From positions 2,218,784 through 2,282,783 of the forward strand of contig JAKVOU010000001.1 of assembly GCA_022482625.1 (NCBI GenBank): a stretch of 64,000 nt of DNA. The letters run 5' to 3'. Position 1 is the first letter of the stretch. The number at the start of each line of letters is the position of its first letter. The notes under the pieces were generated by a model. The model searched no databases. It worked only from the letters and a program-made list of their open reading frames with translations, and was not told the origin of the DNA. This DNA is from Spirochaetia bacterium (lineage in GTDB: Bacteria > Spirochaetota > Spirochaetia > Sphaerochaetales > Sphaerochaetaceae). Below are positions 1-14,568 of the stretch, in pieces. The position numbers were made by a program, and so were the translations under genes.

Positions 1-1569
<1,569 letters not shown>

Positions 1570-1648
1570 ATATTGTCGTTGCGGTCCCCCGCAGGGCCAA
1601 GGCCGGGTGTACCAGGGACTCTCCTGGTGCCCCTGGGCGTTGGCCGGG

Positions 1649-1758
<110 letters not shown>

Positions 1759-1780
1759 CCCCTTTCTTTTTCCTTTCCAT

Positions 1781-1802
1781 GGCCCTTCGGGTCTTTTTTT
1801 TT
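1781..1802 (+). terminator. Terminator of rRNA operon 1
   Basis: A short GC hairpin (GGCCC, loop TTC, GGGTC) is followed directly by a run of ten T, just after the 5S gene. A second weak CCC/GGG hairpin follows at about 1804-1813. This region is unlike the same place after operon 2, because identity between the copies ends at 1773. Confidence 0.8.
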
Positions 1803-2313
1803 GCCCTTTCGGGTATACCTGTTGGTTGTAAATAAAAAATTACTGAGCTGTATCCTACTCTGAAATGCAACGATTTTACAGGCAGTTCATCAATTTTGTT
1901 TGGTGTGCAGGATAATGTTATTGTAATATGGGTTGACCTTAGCTTTATACAGCTACATCTTTCAATATGGACAAAAAGACCTATGCTTTTATTGGTTCAA
2001 TTTTCGGGTCTGTATGATTTCTTTGTTCTGGCAAATAGCTTCCTTCCATTTCTTTCTGATAGGCTATTTTTGCATGACTATTCTCGAAAGATTTTCTCCT
2101 TTCTTCCTCAATCCAGTGTATAGTGAAATTGATGACAGAATATTCTTTAGAAAAACTGACTGTTTGCTTGTTGTAATTGTTTAAGGGACGTTGTGTTTGG
2201 GATGGTCTGGAAAGATTTCCTTTTCCATCATCAATCAGGGCTATTGGACATTCTGAAAATGCTGTTGCACCAGCATAGCTGGGCATAAGCCTATTCCATA
2301 TCAGAGGAATGAA
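1803..2313 (+). other. AT-rich intergenic region, no gene recognised
   Basis: About 510 bases between the rRNA terminator and the DUF1538 gene. Short open frames exist on both strands, but none has a convincing start, ribosome site or recognisable protein. A minus-strand frame (1981-2613) runs back into the DUF1538 gene and looks like chance. The region must hold the promoter of the downstream pair; I could not fix it confidently. Confidence 0.5.
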
Positions 2314-3840
2314 GTGAACCTGCTGACAAAACTTAAAGATACGGTGATTTCCGTTGTTCCCCTCATGATGATTGTATTGATTCTTCATTTTTTTGTATTT
2401 CCTTTGCCGAAAACCATACTTATGGACTTTCTCATCGGAGGTATCTTGCTGATTCTTGGTTTGTCTGTTTTTCTTCTTGGTGCCGAAATTGGAATGGTAC
2501 CCATTGGACAGAAAGTAGGTTCTTCCTTGACAAGGAAAAGGAATCTTCCTCTTATACTTGTCATTGGATTTGTTGTTGGTTTTGCCCTTTCCGTTGCGGA
2601 GCCAGATATCCAAGTCCTTGCATCCCAGGTCGCAGACGCCGATGCTTCCATTACTTGTACTTCTCTGATCATGATGATTTCTATCGGTGTGGGATTGTTT
2701 GTCTCGATGGCTTTTGCAAGAACTATTTTTCAGGTTCCGCTTAAATGGTTGTTTTCTGTTTTTTATGGTATTGTCTTTATCTTGACGGCAGTAGTGCGTC
2801 CTGAATTCGTGGGGATTGCCTTTGATGCCGGAGGTGCTACGACAGGTCCGATGACAGTTCCTTTTATCATGGCACTCGGACTTGGCGTAGCCTCTGTCAG
2901 GAGAAATGTATCTATTTCAAGCGTAGAGAATGATAGCTTCGGATTTGTAGGTGTTGCTTCTATCGGTCCAATTCTTGCCGTTTTGTTAATGGGACTGATT
3001 TCGGACGGTGCAGCGGGGACTACTTCGCAAGCCGTCTCTGTCGAGGCATTTTCCACAGGAACTATCATTCAACATTTTCTGGGGTTGTTGCCTGGTATAT
3101 CCAAAGAAGCACTGAAAGCATTGCTTCCGCTTTCCTTTATTCTCCTTGCGTTTCAAGTGACATTGCTCCATATGCCGAGGCACCAAGTGAAGAAGACCAT
3201 CCTTGGCTTATTCTATACGTTTGTTGGATTGGTAGTATTCCTTGTCGGAACCAATGGTGGGTTTATGCCTGCAGGGAAGGTCTTGGGAGCAGAAATCGGT
3301 AACTTGGGTGACGGATGGGCTCTTTTTCCCATTGGATTGTTGTTCGGTGCAGTAGTAGTATGCGCCGAACCGGCTGTCTGGGTCCTGACCGATCAGGTTG
3401 AAGAGGTATCTGGAGGACACATCCGACGTCCCCTGATGCTGATTGCACTTGCGATAGGAGTCGGTACAGCCGTTGCGCTTTCGATGTTGCGGGTCGTCGC
3501 CGGCATAAACCTTGTGTGGTTTTTGCTTGCGGGATATGGCATCGCCTTGATTATGACTTTTTTTTGTCCTCCTTTATTTACAGCTATTGCATTTGATTCT
3601 GGTGGTGTAGCTACAGGACCGCTGTCTTCGACCTTTATCCTGTCGTTCGCTCTAGGAGCGTCAGTAGCTTTTGATGGCAATCCGACAACCGATGCGTTCG
3701 GCATACTTGCAATGATTGCGATGACACCGTTGATTGCAATTCAGACGCTTGGTTTGATTTATAAGAAAAAGCAACATACAATGAAAAAGCTTAAGGACCG
3801 GCATAAGGCGCAAACAGCATCTGTGAGGGACAAAATATGA
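2314..3840 (+). CDS. DUF1538 membrane protein, fused double-domain form (UmpA/UmpB-like)
   Basis: Polytopic inner-membrane protein of 508 residues made of two homologous DUF1538 halves. The halves repeat the same motifs: an acidic AEP motif (95-97 and 351-353), FDAGG/FDSGG followed by TGP (170-179 and 427-436), and a GAEIG/GTNGG glycine segment (56-60 and 312-316). Many hydrophobic helices are visible. A two-protein DUF1538 system (UmpA/UmpB) has been described as a cation/proton antiporter in a halophile; whether this protein does the same is inference. The start is GTG, because an ATG five bases upstream meets a stop after two codons; AGAGGAA lies just upstream. It overlaps the PII-like gene by four bases, so the two are translationally coupled. 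Confidence 0.85.
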   Translation: MNLLTKLKDTVISVVPLMMIVLILHFFVFPLPKTILMDFLIGGILLILGLSVFLLGAEIGMVPIGQKVGSSLTRKRNLPLILVIGFVVGFALSVAEPDIQVLASQVADADASITCTSLIMMISIGVGLFVSMAFARTIFQVPLKWLFSVFYGIVFILTAVVRPEFVGIAFDAGGATTGPMTVPFIMALGLGVASVRRNVSISSVENDSFGFVGVASIGPILAVLLMGLISDGAAGTTSQAVSVEAFSTGTIIQHFLGLLPGISKEALKALLPLSFILLAFQVTLLHMPRHQVKKTILGLFYTFVGLVVFLVGTNGGFMPAGKVLGAEIGNLGDGWALFPIGLLFGAVVVCAEPAVWVLTDQVEEVSGGHIRRPLMLIALAIGVGTAVALSMLRVVAGINLVWFLLAGYGIALIMTFFCPPLFTAIAFDSGGVATGPLSSTFILSFALGASVAFDGNPTTDAFGILAMIAMTPLIAIQTLGLIYKKKQHTMKKLKDRHKAQTASVRDKI

Positions 3841-4532
3841 TAGACAGAAACGGAAATACAACTACGGTTTTTCGTCCTGGAAAACTATTGCTGACCATTA
3901 TCGGAAGGCATCAGGGGGAACGTTTAGTCAACGCAGGAAGGGCCGCAGGGGCAATGGGAGGAACAATTCTGCTTGGGCGTGGTACCGCTACCAATCGAGT
4001 GCTTGCGGCGTTGGGTATAGGTGATACGGCCAAAGATGTTTTGCTTACGCTTCTTGATGATGGCCAGACTGAAGCTGTCAAATCTGCGCATATTTCGGCT
4101 GCAAAAAAAGATACTAGACACTTGTCAGGCATAGGGATGTTGCTTGATGTCGCCGGAATTTTACGACAAAAGGAGTATGACGAAATGGAAAACCATGCCA
4201 ATGAAAGGATGGGGGGAACAATGGAAACAAAATGGAAATTGATATCCGTCATTGTCAACCAGGGATATGCAGATGAAGCAATGGTTGCGGCGCGTAAAGC
4301 AGGAGCTGAGGGCGGGACAATCCTTACCGGAAGGGGCACAGGAACAGAAAAGGATGTGAAATTCTTCGGTATCAGTCTGGTACCGGAGAAAGAGCTGCTG
4401 CTGATCCTTTCTCAAAGCGAGAAGGTGGAACGGATATTGAATGCGATGCGCTGTGAGACATGTTTGCAGGAACCTGGAAGCGGAATTGTATTCTGTATGG
4501 CTGTAGAAGATTTTTTCCCTTTGGGAAAATAA
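3837..4532 (+). CDS. Tandem PII-like regulatory protein
   Basis: Cytosolic protein of 231 residues with two PII-like domains, about 12-110 and 132-225. Each carries the same glycine-rich segment (GGTILLGRGT at 41-50, GGTILTGRGT at 159-168), which sits where the T-loop region of PII proteins lies. PII proteins bind nucleotides and small metabolites and control membrane transporters or enzymes by contact. The start ATG overlaps the stop of the DUF1538 gene (ATGA), and the duplicated architecture matches the duplicated transporter, so I infer that this protein gates or senses for that transporter. It is not GlnB/GlnK: the usual uridylylated-tyrosine T-loop sequence is not seen. The ligand is unknown. 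Confidence 0.8.
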   Translation: MIDRNGNTTTVFRPGKLLLTIIGRHQGERLVNAGRAAGAMGGTILLGRGTATNRVLAALGIGDTAKDVLLTLLDDGQTEAVKSAHISAAKKDTRHLSGIGMLLDVAGILRQKEYDEMENHANERMGGTMETKWKLISVIVNQGYADEAMVAARKAGAEGGTILTGRGTGTEKDVKFFGISLVPEKELLLILSQSEKVERILNAMRCETCLQEPGSGIVFCMAVEDFFPLGK

Positions 4533-4834
4533 TGTCCGGAACTTTTCTGATTGCAATTGTCTTGTTTCTTGACATTCATTTTGAATGGGGCACATTGAAA
4601 TTCATCTAAAAATATTGTAGCAATTGAACTTTTTGTTCTGGATGCAGTCAGAAGATCTGATACTGGGCTGATGTATGCAGGATAATGACGCTTTCTGTTT
4701 CGTTGACAAAAGATGTTCTGCTATCAGAGACAGAACAAAACGGGTGTTTTCTTGCCATGGTTCCATGGCTTGAGGTTATATCTGATTTTCTCTGGGGATT
4801 GCTGTTGTAAAATTTATATATAATATTGTCCGGC
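4533..4834 (+). other. Non-coding region with two inverted repeats
   Basis: No gene seen. Two symmetric elements stand out: TGTTCTG at 4714-4720 pairs with CAGAACA at 4731-4737, and GCCATGG at 4754-4760 pairs with CCATGGC at 4763-4769 (two-base centre). Neither is followed by a T run, so they are not typical terminators. They may be transcript 3' structures or binding sites. Confidence 0.45.
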
Positions 4835-4890
4835 TTGTTTATCATTGTAATTTTGTGGGATAATATATATAATCAGTTTAGATTATCCCA
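4835..4890 (+). promoter_or_regulatory. Promoter with overlapping operator-like dyad (ATPase gene)
   Basis: TTGTTT (4835-4840) and GATAAT (4859-4864) form a sigma-70-like pair with an 18-base spacer. A perfect inverted repeat, TGGGATAAT (4856-4864) and ATTATCCCA (4882-4890), covers the -10 and the likely start site. It ends 17 bases before the ATG and just before the AAGGAG ribosome site. The arrangement suggests a repressor site; the repressor is not identified. Confidence 0.55.
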
Positions 4891-4907
4891 TAATAAGGAG
4901 CACCAAT

Positions 4908-6134
4908 ATGCATTTTATCCCACGTCAGGCAGAACAGACTTTAAAAAGGCTTGCAAATTCATTTCCTGCTGTATTGGTTGTAGGTGCACGTCAGACAGGA
5001 AAAACGACGTTGATCAGGAACTCAGCAGTTGCTTTATCTGCGAACTATGTAACATTTGATGATATTAATGAAATACAATCCGTTGCGGCCGATGCCAAGA
5101 CATATCTCGAGTTCCATCGTTCCCCTGTTATCTTTGATGAGATACAGCATGTGCCGAATCTTTTTCCATACCTGAAAATGGAAATTGATGAAAACCGTCA
5201 TCCCGGGATGTTTTTCTTGACAGGCAGCCAGCGTTTTTCAATGATGAAACATGTTACAGAAAGCCTTGCCGGACGTATTGGCATTTTGCAATTGCCTGGT
5301 ATTTCTTTGAGAGAACGTTTGGCTGATACATGTACTGAACCCTTTGTACCGTCGAAACAATTCCTTGTTCGACGTACCGTTCCTGCCAGAATCGATTCGA
5401 TCGGAACTTTATGGACGATGATCCAGAAAGGTTCTTATCCTGAAATCGTTACAGGAAATGTTCTGCCGGAAGATTTCTATGGTTCCTATCTGCAGACGTA
5501 TATAGAACGGGATGTCCGACAGCTGACGCAGGTTGCTGATGAACTTCAGTTCAGTAACTTTGTCGTTGCTGTAGCTGCGCGGACTGGCCATTTGGTCAAT
5601 TATGCAGATTTGGCACGCGATATTGGCATCAGTGAAGTAACTGCCAAGAAATGGCTTTCAATTCTTGTTACTTCGGGATTGGTATATTTGCTTCAGCCAT
5701 ATTCGGCAAATGTAGAGAAGCGGGTCGTAAAGACTCCGAAACTTTATTTCATGGACACTGGTCTTGCTGCGTTTCTAACGAAATGGCGTACGTCTGAAGT
5801 CTTGATGACGGGTGCAATGGCAGGGACTTATTTTGAGACTTTCGTCGTGACCGAGATTATAAAAAGTTATTTGAATGCAGGACAGATACCGCCGGTTTAT
5901 TTCTATCGGGATAAGGATAAGATTGAAATAGATCTGCTTATAGAATCAGAAGGTACATTATACCCTGTGGAAATAAAAAAAACAGTAAGCCCTGCAAAAA
6001 AAGATATTGCTGCTTTTTCCATATTGTCACGTATCAGGAATGTGAACATAGGAACAGGAGCTGTTATCTGTCCCTGTACCAAGTTGGGTATCCTGAGCTC
6101 TGATGTGTATACGGTACCAGTTGATTATATCTGA
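4908..6134 (+). CDS. AAA-family ATPase with C-terminal DUF4143 domain
   Basis: A 408-residue protein of the widespread AAA_14/DUF4143 group. Walker A is at 26-33 (GARQTGKT), Walker B at 73-80 (PVIFDEIQ), and a sensor-like LTGSQ at 104-108. The C-terminal half (about 190-408) is DUF4143 and contains a segment reminiscent of PD-(D/E)xK nucleases (EIDLLIE, then YPVEIKK). Members are common as single genes in bacteria and archaea, and their cellular role is not settled. The start at 4908 has AAGGAG nine bases upstream. It stands alone, with its own promoter and dyad, unlike the housekeeping genes around it. Confidence 0.85.
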   Translation: MHFIPRQAEQTLKRLANSFPAVLVVGARQTGKTTLIRNSAVALSANYVTFDDINEIQSVAADAKTYLEFHRSPVIFDEIQHVPNLFPYLKMEIDENRHPGMFFLTGSQRFSMMKHVTESLAGRIGILQLPGISLRERLADTCTEPFVPSKQFLVRRTVPARIDSIGTLWTMIQKGSYPEIVTGNVLPEDFYGSYLQTYIERDVRQLTQVADELQFSNFVVAVAARTGHLVNYADLARDIGISEVTAKKWLSILVTSGLVYLLQPYSANVEKRVVKTPKLYFMDTGLAAFLTKWRTSEVLMTGAMAGTYFETFVVTEIIKSYLNAGQIPPVYFYRDKDKIEIDLLIESEGTLYPVEIKKTVSPAKKDIAAFSILSRIRNVNIGTGAVICPCTKLGILSSDVYTVPVDYI

Positions 6135-6331
6135 ATGCTGAGTATGTTTTTTTTGCAAGGATGCAATGTGAAAAGGTCTTTATTCTGTGAGCAGGTGTTC
6201 TGGTGCTTGGTGTAACGGGTGATAGATCTTATGCAATTGCAATGAAGTTCAATAAAAACAGATATTGCTTCTGAAATTTTTTCTTATTATGTTTATATCA
6301 TGGATTACATTTCTTTTTGAGGAGGGAAAAA

Positions 6332-6853
6332 ATGGATACGGTTCTTGAAAACATACTGACGAGAACGAGCGTCAGGAGCTATACAGAAAAGAAAATTGAT
6401 TCACAGACGCTTGAACTGTTGCTAAAAGCAGGAATGGCTGCTCCTTCTGCCATGAACAGGCAGCCCTGGCGCTTCATTTTAATTACGGAAAGGGCTGTCC
6501 TTGATTCTTTGGCAACCAGACTTCCATATGCAAAGATGGCAGCAGAAGCACAGGCGGGAATAGTAGTCTGTGGTGACATGGATGCAACAGGAGAGGGGGA
6601 AAAGGACCTTATGTGGGTTTCTGATTGTTCCGCAGCGACAGAGAACATCCTTCTGGCGGCACATGCTCTTGGACTGGGAGCTGTGTGGACAGCTGTATAT
6701 CCTGTGAGAGACCGGATGGAGACTGTTGTTGATGTATTGCATCTGCCCTCCAAGATAGTTCCTCTTTGTTTTGTTCCTGTCGGATATCCGGTGGGTACGG
6801 AACGCGTAAAAGAAAAATTCAAGAAAGACAACATTCATTTGAATCGATGGTAA
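6332..6853 (+). CDS. Nitroreductase family protein
   Basis: Predicted FMN-dependent oxidoreductase of 173 residues, reducing nitro compounds, quinones or related substrates with NAD(P)H. The N-terminus shows the family signature TRTSVRSY, then a helix and APSAMNRQPWRF, where the Ser and Asn-Arg-Gln residues contact FMN. The C-terminal part has LGLGAVW and PVGYP, also typical. The ATG at 6332 is chosen because GAGGAGGG lies just before it; an upstream TTG would bury that ribosome site. It is the last gene before the rRNA operon promoter. The true substrate cannot be told. Confidence 0.85.
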   Translation: MDTVLENILTRTSVRSYTEKKIDSQTLELLLKAGMAAPSAMNRQPWRFILITERAVLDSLATRLPYAKMAAEAQAGIVVCGDMDATGEGEKDLMWVSDCSAATENILLAAHALGLGAVWTAVYPVRDRMETVVDVLHLPSKIVPLCFVPVGYPVGTERVKEKFKKDNIHLNRW

Positions 6854-6958
6854 ACATCGTCTGAATGCCTTTTCTTTGCTGTTTAAGCACTAAAGTAGCA
6901 GTTGAAAAGTGATGATGGAGTCTGCAAAAAAAAGTTGTAATAAAATTTGTCTGAACTA

Positions 6959-6988
6959 TTGACTAGAGTAGGGCAAATCTGCTATGTT
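6959..6988 (+). promoter_or_regulatory. Promoter of rRNA operon 2
   Basis: TTGACT (6959-6964) and TATGTT (6983-6988) are separated by 18 bases. They lie about 270 bases before the mature 16S start, the usual distance for a leader with processing sites. The same TATGTT -10 occurs at the tRNA-Thr promoter further on. Confidence 0.6.
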
Positions 6989-7255
6989 GACCGAGCGCTT
7001 CGAGAGGAGCGCCTGAGAGCAGGAGGCCGGGGAGACCCGGGGACTGCAGGTCTTTTTTAGAAGAAGAGCGAAGGGGAGACGAGAAATGGAAGGAAGCCGA
7101 CCGGCCGGGCGCGAGCCCGGCCGGGGGGGGCTCCCGAGTCAATTCAAGGATGAGAGAACAGACAGATTGAAGAAGTCGGTCGTGAGTTCTTGGAGCGGCA
7201 GGAGAGGACGCCGGAAATGATATCGAGCAGCGCGGGCTTCGGCCCGCGCGATATG
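6989..7255 (+). other. rRNA operon leader with two strong hairpins
   Basis: No protein gene. Two perfect GC hairpins are visible: a 10-bp stem with GCGA loop (7101-7124) and an 8-bp stem with TTCG loop (7230-7249), the second ending just before 16S. Both loops are very stable tetraloop types. They probably serve leader folding, antitermination or processing of pre-16S. Confidence 0.65.
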
Positions 7256-8801
<1,546 letters not shown>

Positions 8802-8922
8802 GCAAAGAAAGGCAGGGGGCATGCCCCGCTCACAGGCGGCGTGCCCCGGAACATATGGTGGTCCTTTTCCAGGGGGTCCCCCGGGGCTTCCTTCCGTTTC
8901 CCGTCTTCCCTGAGGCAGAGCC

Positions 8923-8996
8923 GGGGGCATGGCTCAGCTGGCTAGAGCATCGGCTTTGCAAGCCGAGGGTCGGGGGTTCGAGTCCCCCTGCCTCCA
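8923..8996 (+). tRNA. tRNA-Ala (anticodon TGC), in the 16S-23S spacer
   Basis: 74 bases folding as a cloverleaf: acceptor GGGGGCA with TGCCTCC, anticodon loop CTTTGCAAG region with TGC, T-loop GTTCGAGTC, discriminator A. The CCA end is not encoded (followed by GTGG). A spacer tRNA-Ala co-transcribed with rRNA is common. Confidence 0.95.
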
Positions 8997-9030
8997 GTGG
9001 GATGAAGGTTTTTTTGACATAGAGAGCGAA

Positions 9031-9049
9031 GGGACAGCAAGGGCAATAT

Positions 9050-9057
<8 letters not shown>
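9031..9057 (+). other. 5' strand of the 23S processing stem
   Basis: The bases just before and at the 23S 5' end (GCAATATGGTCAAGC and flanks) can pair with the 3' flank at 11986-12013 (GCTTGACCATATTG and beyond), giving a long stem with few wobble pairs. This is the expected RNase III processing stem of pre-23S. The same 3' strand exists after the operon 1 copy at 1560-1587. Confidence 0.75.
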
Positions 9058-12199
<3,142 letters not shown>

Positions 12200-12235
12200 C
12201 TCCTTTTCGTAAGTTTTGGAGGGGCTTAGACCTGA

Positions 12236-12255
12236 TTTGACATAGCTATGTCAAA
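12236..12255 (+). repeat. Perfect 20-bp palindrome between the two 5S genes
   Basis: TTTGACATAGCTATGTCAAA is fully self-complementary. It sits 14 bases before the divergent 5S gene. It may be a processing hairpin, a binding site or a recombination scar; no T run follows it. A CCCTCC/GGAGGG stem precedes it at 12198-12223. Confidence 0.6.
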
Positions 12256-12269
12256 CATGGCGTAAGTTT

Positions 12270-12381
<112 letters not shown>

Positions 12382-12418
12382 TTTTTTTTGCTTTTCGCAG
12401 ACGCTTTCCGCATACTGC

Positions 12419-12447
12419 TTGTTCATTTCATGAAACTGCATTAAGAT
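12419..12447 (+). promoter_or_regulatory. Probable metNIQ promoter
   Basis: TTGTTC (12419-12424) and TAAGAT (12442-12447) with a 17-base spacer lie 29 bases before metN. No S-box (SAM) riboswitch or other long leader fits between this promoter and the start codon. Confidence 0.5.
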
Positions 12448-12476
12448 AGTAACCCGATAAACAACTAGGAGTTACC

Positions 12477-13469
12477 ATGCAGATATCCTTGCATAACCTG
12501 AAGCGAATTTATGGAGATTTACACGCTGTAGATGGTGTGTCTCTTGAAATTCCAAGCAACACGGTCTTTGGAATCATCGGGAAAAGTGGTGCCGGTAAAT
12601 CTACCTTGGTCCGATTGATAAGTATGCTGGAACGCCCTGATGAAGGTCAGGTATACTATGATGCAAGGCGTGTAGACGATTTACCTAAACAGCAACTGCT
12701 GTCCCAACGGCGTCATATCGGTATGATATTTCAGAATTTCAATTTATTTTCTTCACGGACGGCTGGTGGAAATATTGCCTATCCTATGGAAATCCAAGGA
12801 ATGGGCAAGGAAAGGATTCGTGCCCGAGTCAAGGAACTGTTGGAATTGGTTGAACTCTCAGGAAGGGAAGATGCACCGATAAGTACCCTTTCCGGCGGGC
12901 AAAAGCAGCGGATTGCCATTGCCAGGGCACTTTCCATAAATCCAGATATATTGTTTTGTGATGAGGCGACCAGTGCCCTTGACCCTCAGACTACCCATTC
13001 AATATTGCAGCTGATCAAGGACATACAGCAAAAAATGTCCCTTACTGTCGTGATGATTACCCATCAGATGGAAGTAGTACGGGATGCCTGTGAAAAAGTT
13101 GCTGTCCTGGACAATGGCAAAGTTGTGGAACTTGGAGACGTCGTTGATATTTTTTCCAATCCGAAAACCGAAGTTACTAAAGATTTCCTTGCCCATCTTT
13201 CCAACAATCAGCAAGATTTGATCCGATGGGGAGAAGGCGGAGCTTTTACGCTTCGTTTCCAAGGAAAACTTACAGATGAACCGGTACTTTCAAGAATAAC
13301 AAAAAAAGTTGATGTTGCATTCAATATACTTGCAGGTGGCGTACAGAATGTCGGCAGTAGCCATGTCGGCACCATGATCTGTGATATTGAGGGAAGTACG
13401 GAGAATGTCCACAAGGCTGTTGAAGCACTGCGGAAAGAAGGAATCATCGTAGAGGAGGAAAAGAAATGA
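12477..13469 (+). CDS. metN: Methionine-type ABC transporter ATPase MetN
   Basis: ATP-binding subunit of an importer for methionine or related compounds, 330 residues, acting on the cytoplasmic face of the MetI permease. Walker A GKSGAGKS is at 35-42, Q-loop near 86 (FQNFNL), signature LSGGQ at 138-142, Walker B ILFCDEATSALD at 158-169. The C-terminal region (about 255-330) is the NIL/ACT-like regulatory domain of MetN, which binds substrate to inhibit transport in homologues. A ribosome site AGGAG precedes the ATG. The stop overlaps the metI start by four bases (ATGA). Confidence 0.93.
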   Translation: MQISLHNLKRIYGDLHAVDGVSLEIPSNTVFGIIGKSGAGKSTLVRLISMLERPDEGQVYYDARRVDDLPKQQLLSQRRHIGMIFQNFNLFSSRTAGGNIAYPMEIQGMGKERIRARVKELLELVELSGREDAPISTLSGGQKQRIAIARALSINPDILFCDEATSALDPQTTHSILQLIKDIQQKMSLTVVMITHQMEVVRDACEKVAVLDNGKVVELGDVVDIFSNPKTEVTKDFLAHLSNNQQDLIRWGEGGAFTLRFQGKLTDEPVLSRITKKVDVAFNILAGGVQNVGSSHVGTMICDIEGSTENVHKAVEALRKEGIIVEEEKK

Positions 13470-14129
13470 GCGAACTATGGATGCTTGTATGGACAGCTAC
13501 ATGGGAAACCTTTGGTCATGGTTTTCTTTTCTACTCTTTTTTCTCTTGTGATTGGTCTTCCTTTGGGTGTCTTGCTTTGCATTACTGCTCCAGAGCAACA
13601 GGGAGGCATTATTCCGCATGCCATACTCAACAATGTATTGGGACGGATTGTAAATGTACTCCGTTCCTTTCCTTTCATAATATTGATGATTCTGCTTTTT
13701 CCTCTTTCCCGTCTTATTTTGGGGACTTCAATCGGGACAAGAGCTGCAATCGTACCTTTGAGCATTGCTGCTGCTCCTTTCGTTGCCCGTGTCATTGAGT
13801 CTGCCCTCAAAGAAGTTGACCCGGGCATGGTGCAGGCTGCAAAAGCCATGGGATCGACAAATATGCAGATTATTGTCAAGGTCTTGTTGCCTGAAGCAAT
13901 GCCGTCGTTGGTCGCCGGCATTACGCTTACCATTATCAATCTGATAGGCTATTCAGCTATGGCCGGAGCCATCGGGGCAGGCGGTTTGGGTGATTTGGCA
14001 ATCCGCTATGGCTACCAGCGGTTCCGTGCCGATGTCCTGTTGGTCTCGGTCATTGTCATTTTGGTGATGGTTGAAGCCTGCCAAGTAGTCGGAGATTATC
14101 TGGTAGCTCGGTTGATGGCGAAAAGATAG
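13466..14129 (+). pseudogene. metI: Methionine-type ABC transporter permease MetI, frameshifted as read
   Basis: Permease subunit with about five membrane helices. The first 15 codons from the ATG at 13466 read MSELWMLVWTATWET, typical of MetI. The frame then fails at TTT (13511-13513), and the rest (LVMVFFSTLFSLVIGLPLG onward) continues in the +1 frame to 14129. Removing one T gives a 220-residue protein of normal MetI length with the EAA-type loop (AKAMGSTNMQ near 130). A start at 13485 in the second frame would have no native N-terminus. Either an insertion error in the data or a real one-base mutation. Confidence 0.9.
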
Positions 14130-14568
14130 AATTTTTAGGTACCTTGCTGACATGTGCAGCAAGCGTACCAAGGATGATATCCATGTAAAAACAAGGCGAT
14201 TTAAAGAAAAGGGATACGTTACTTTGCCATTTCTTTTTGTCAGATGTGCTCGGAACGACAAAAGTTTGTAGCATTGAGGTCTTGCATATTATTACAAATC
14301 TCGCTAAATTCGAAATAACCTATTGGTAGAGGAGGACAGCTATGGTTTTCTATGTAGACGATACATTGATGTGCACCCTGTCTCTTCTTATGATGCCCGT
14401 TTGGGCATAAACTTATTCATATACCATAGGAATCAATTCTGTTCCAGATAAAAACAAAAATATTCACATGATGTGAGGAGGATGCCGGCAGAGCGGGTAG
14501 TACTGCCTTTTGTCGGTCTCGATACAACTGTTTCCCCTTGGGGAGAATCAACATGTTAGGAGAGAAAA
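14130..14568 (+). other. metI-metQ intergenic region with hairpin and possible leader peptide
   Basis: 440 bases, unusually long for a gap inside a transporter operon. A strong hairpin lies right after metI: GGTAC and CTTGCTG (14138-14149) pair with CAGCAAG and GTACC (14157-14169). It has no T run, so it may be an mRNA 3' stabiliser rather than a terminator. A very short frame with a strong ribosome site lies at 14342. No other gene is seen. Confidence 0.5.
14342..14410 (+). CDS. Possible 22-residue leader peptide or small protein
   Basis: ATG with AGAGGAGGA eight bases upstream, one of the best ribosome sites in the area, opens a frame of only 22 codons: MVFYVDDTL, then MCTLSLLMMPVWA. It contains four methionines, including an adjacent pair, and its end overlaps a GCCC/GGGC hairpin. 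Placed before metQ it could be a regulatory leader peptide or a tiny membrane peptide. This is a suggestion only; chance is possible. Confidence 0.3.
   Translation: MVFYVDDTLMCTLSLLMMPVWA

Noticed and set aside
1981-2613. Minus-strand frame of 210 codons before and inside the DUF1538 gene
   Set aside because: Its upstream half is the shadow of the strongly supported DUF1538 gene, and the rest has no recognisable protein or start. A decayed transposase was considered but could not be supported.
4533-4834. A small gene on the minus strand (4648-4845) in the gap
   Set aside because: No ribosome site, no recognisable protein, and composition typical of non-coding DNA.
12382-12476. A SAM or other riboswitch before metN
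   Set aside because: Only about 30 bases lie between the promoter and the ATG, and no S-box core is visible.
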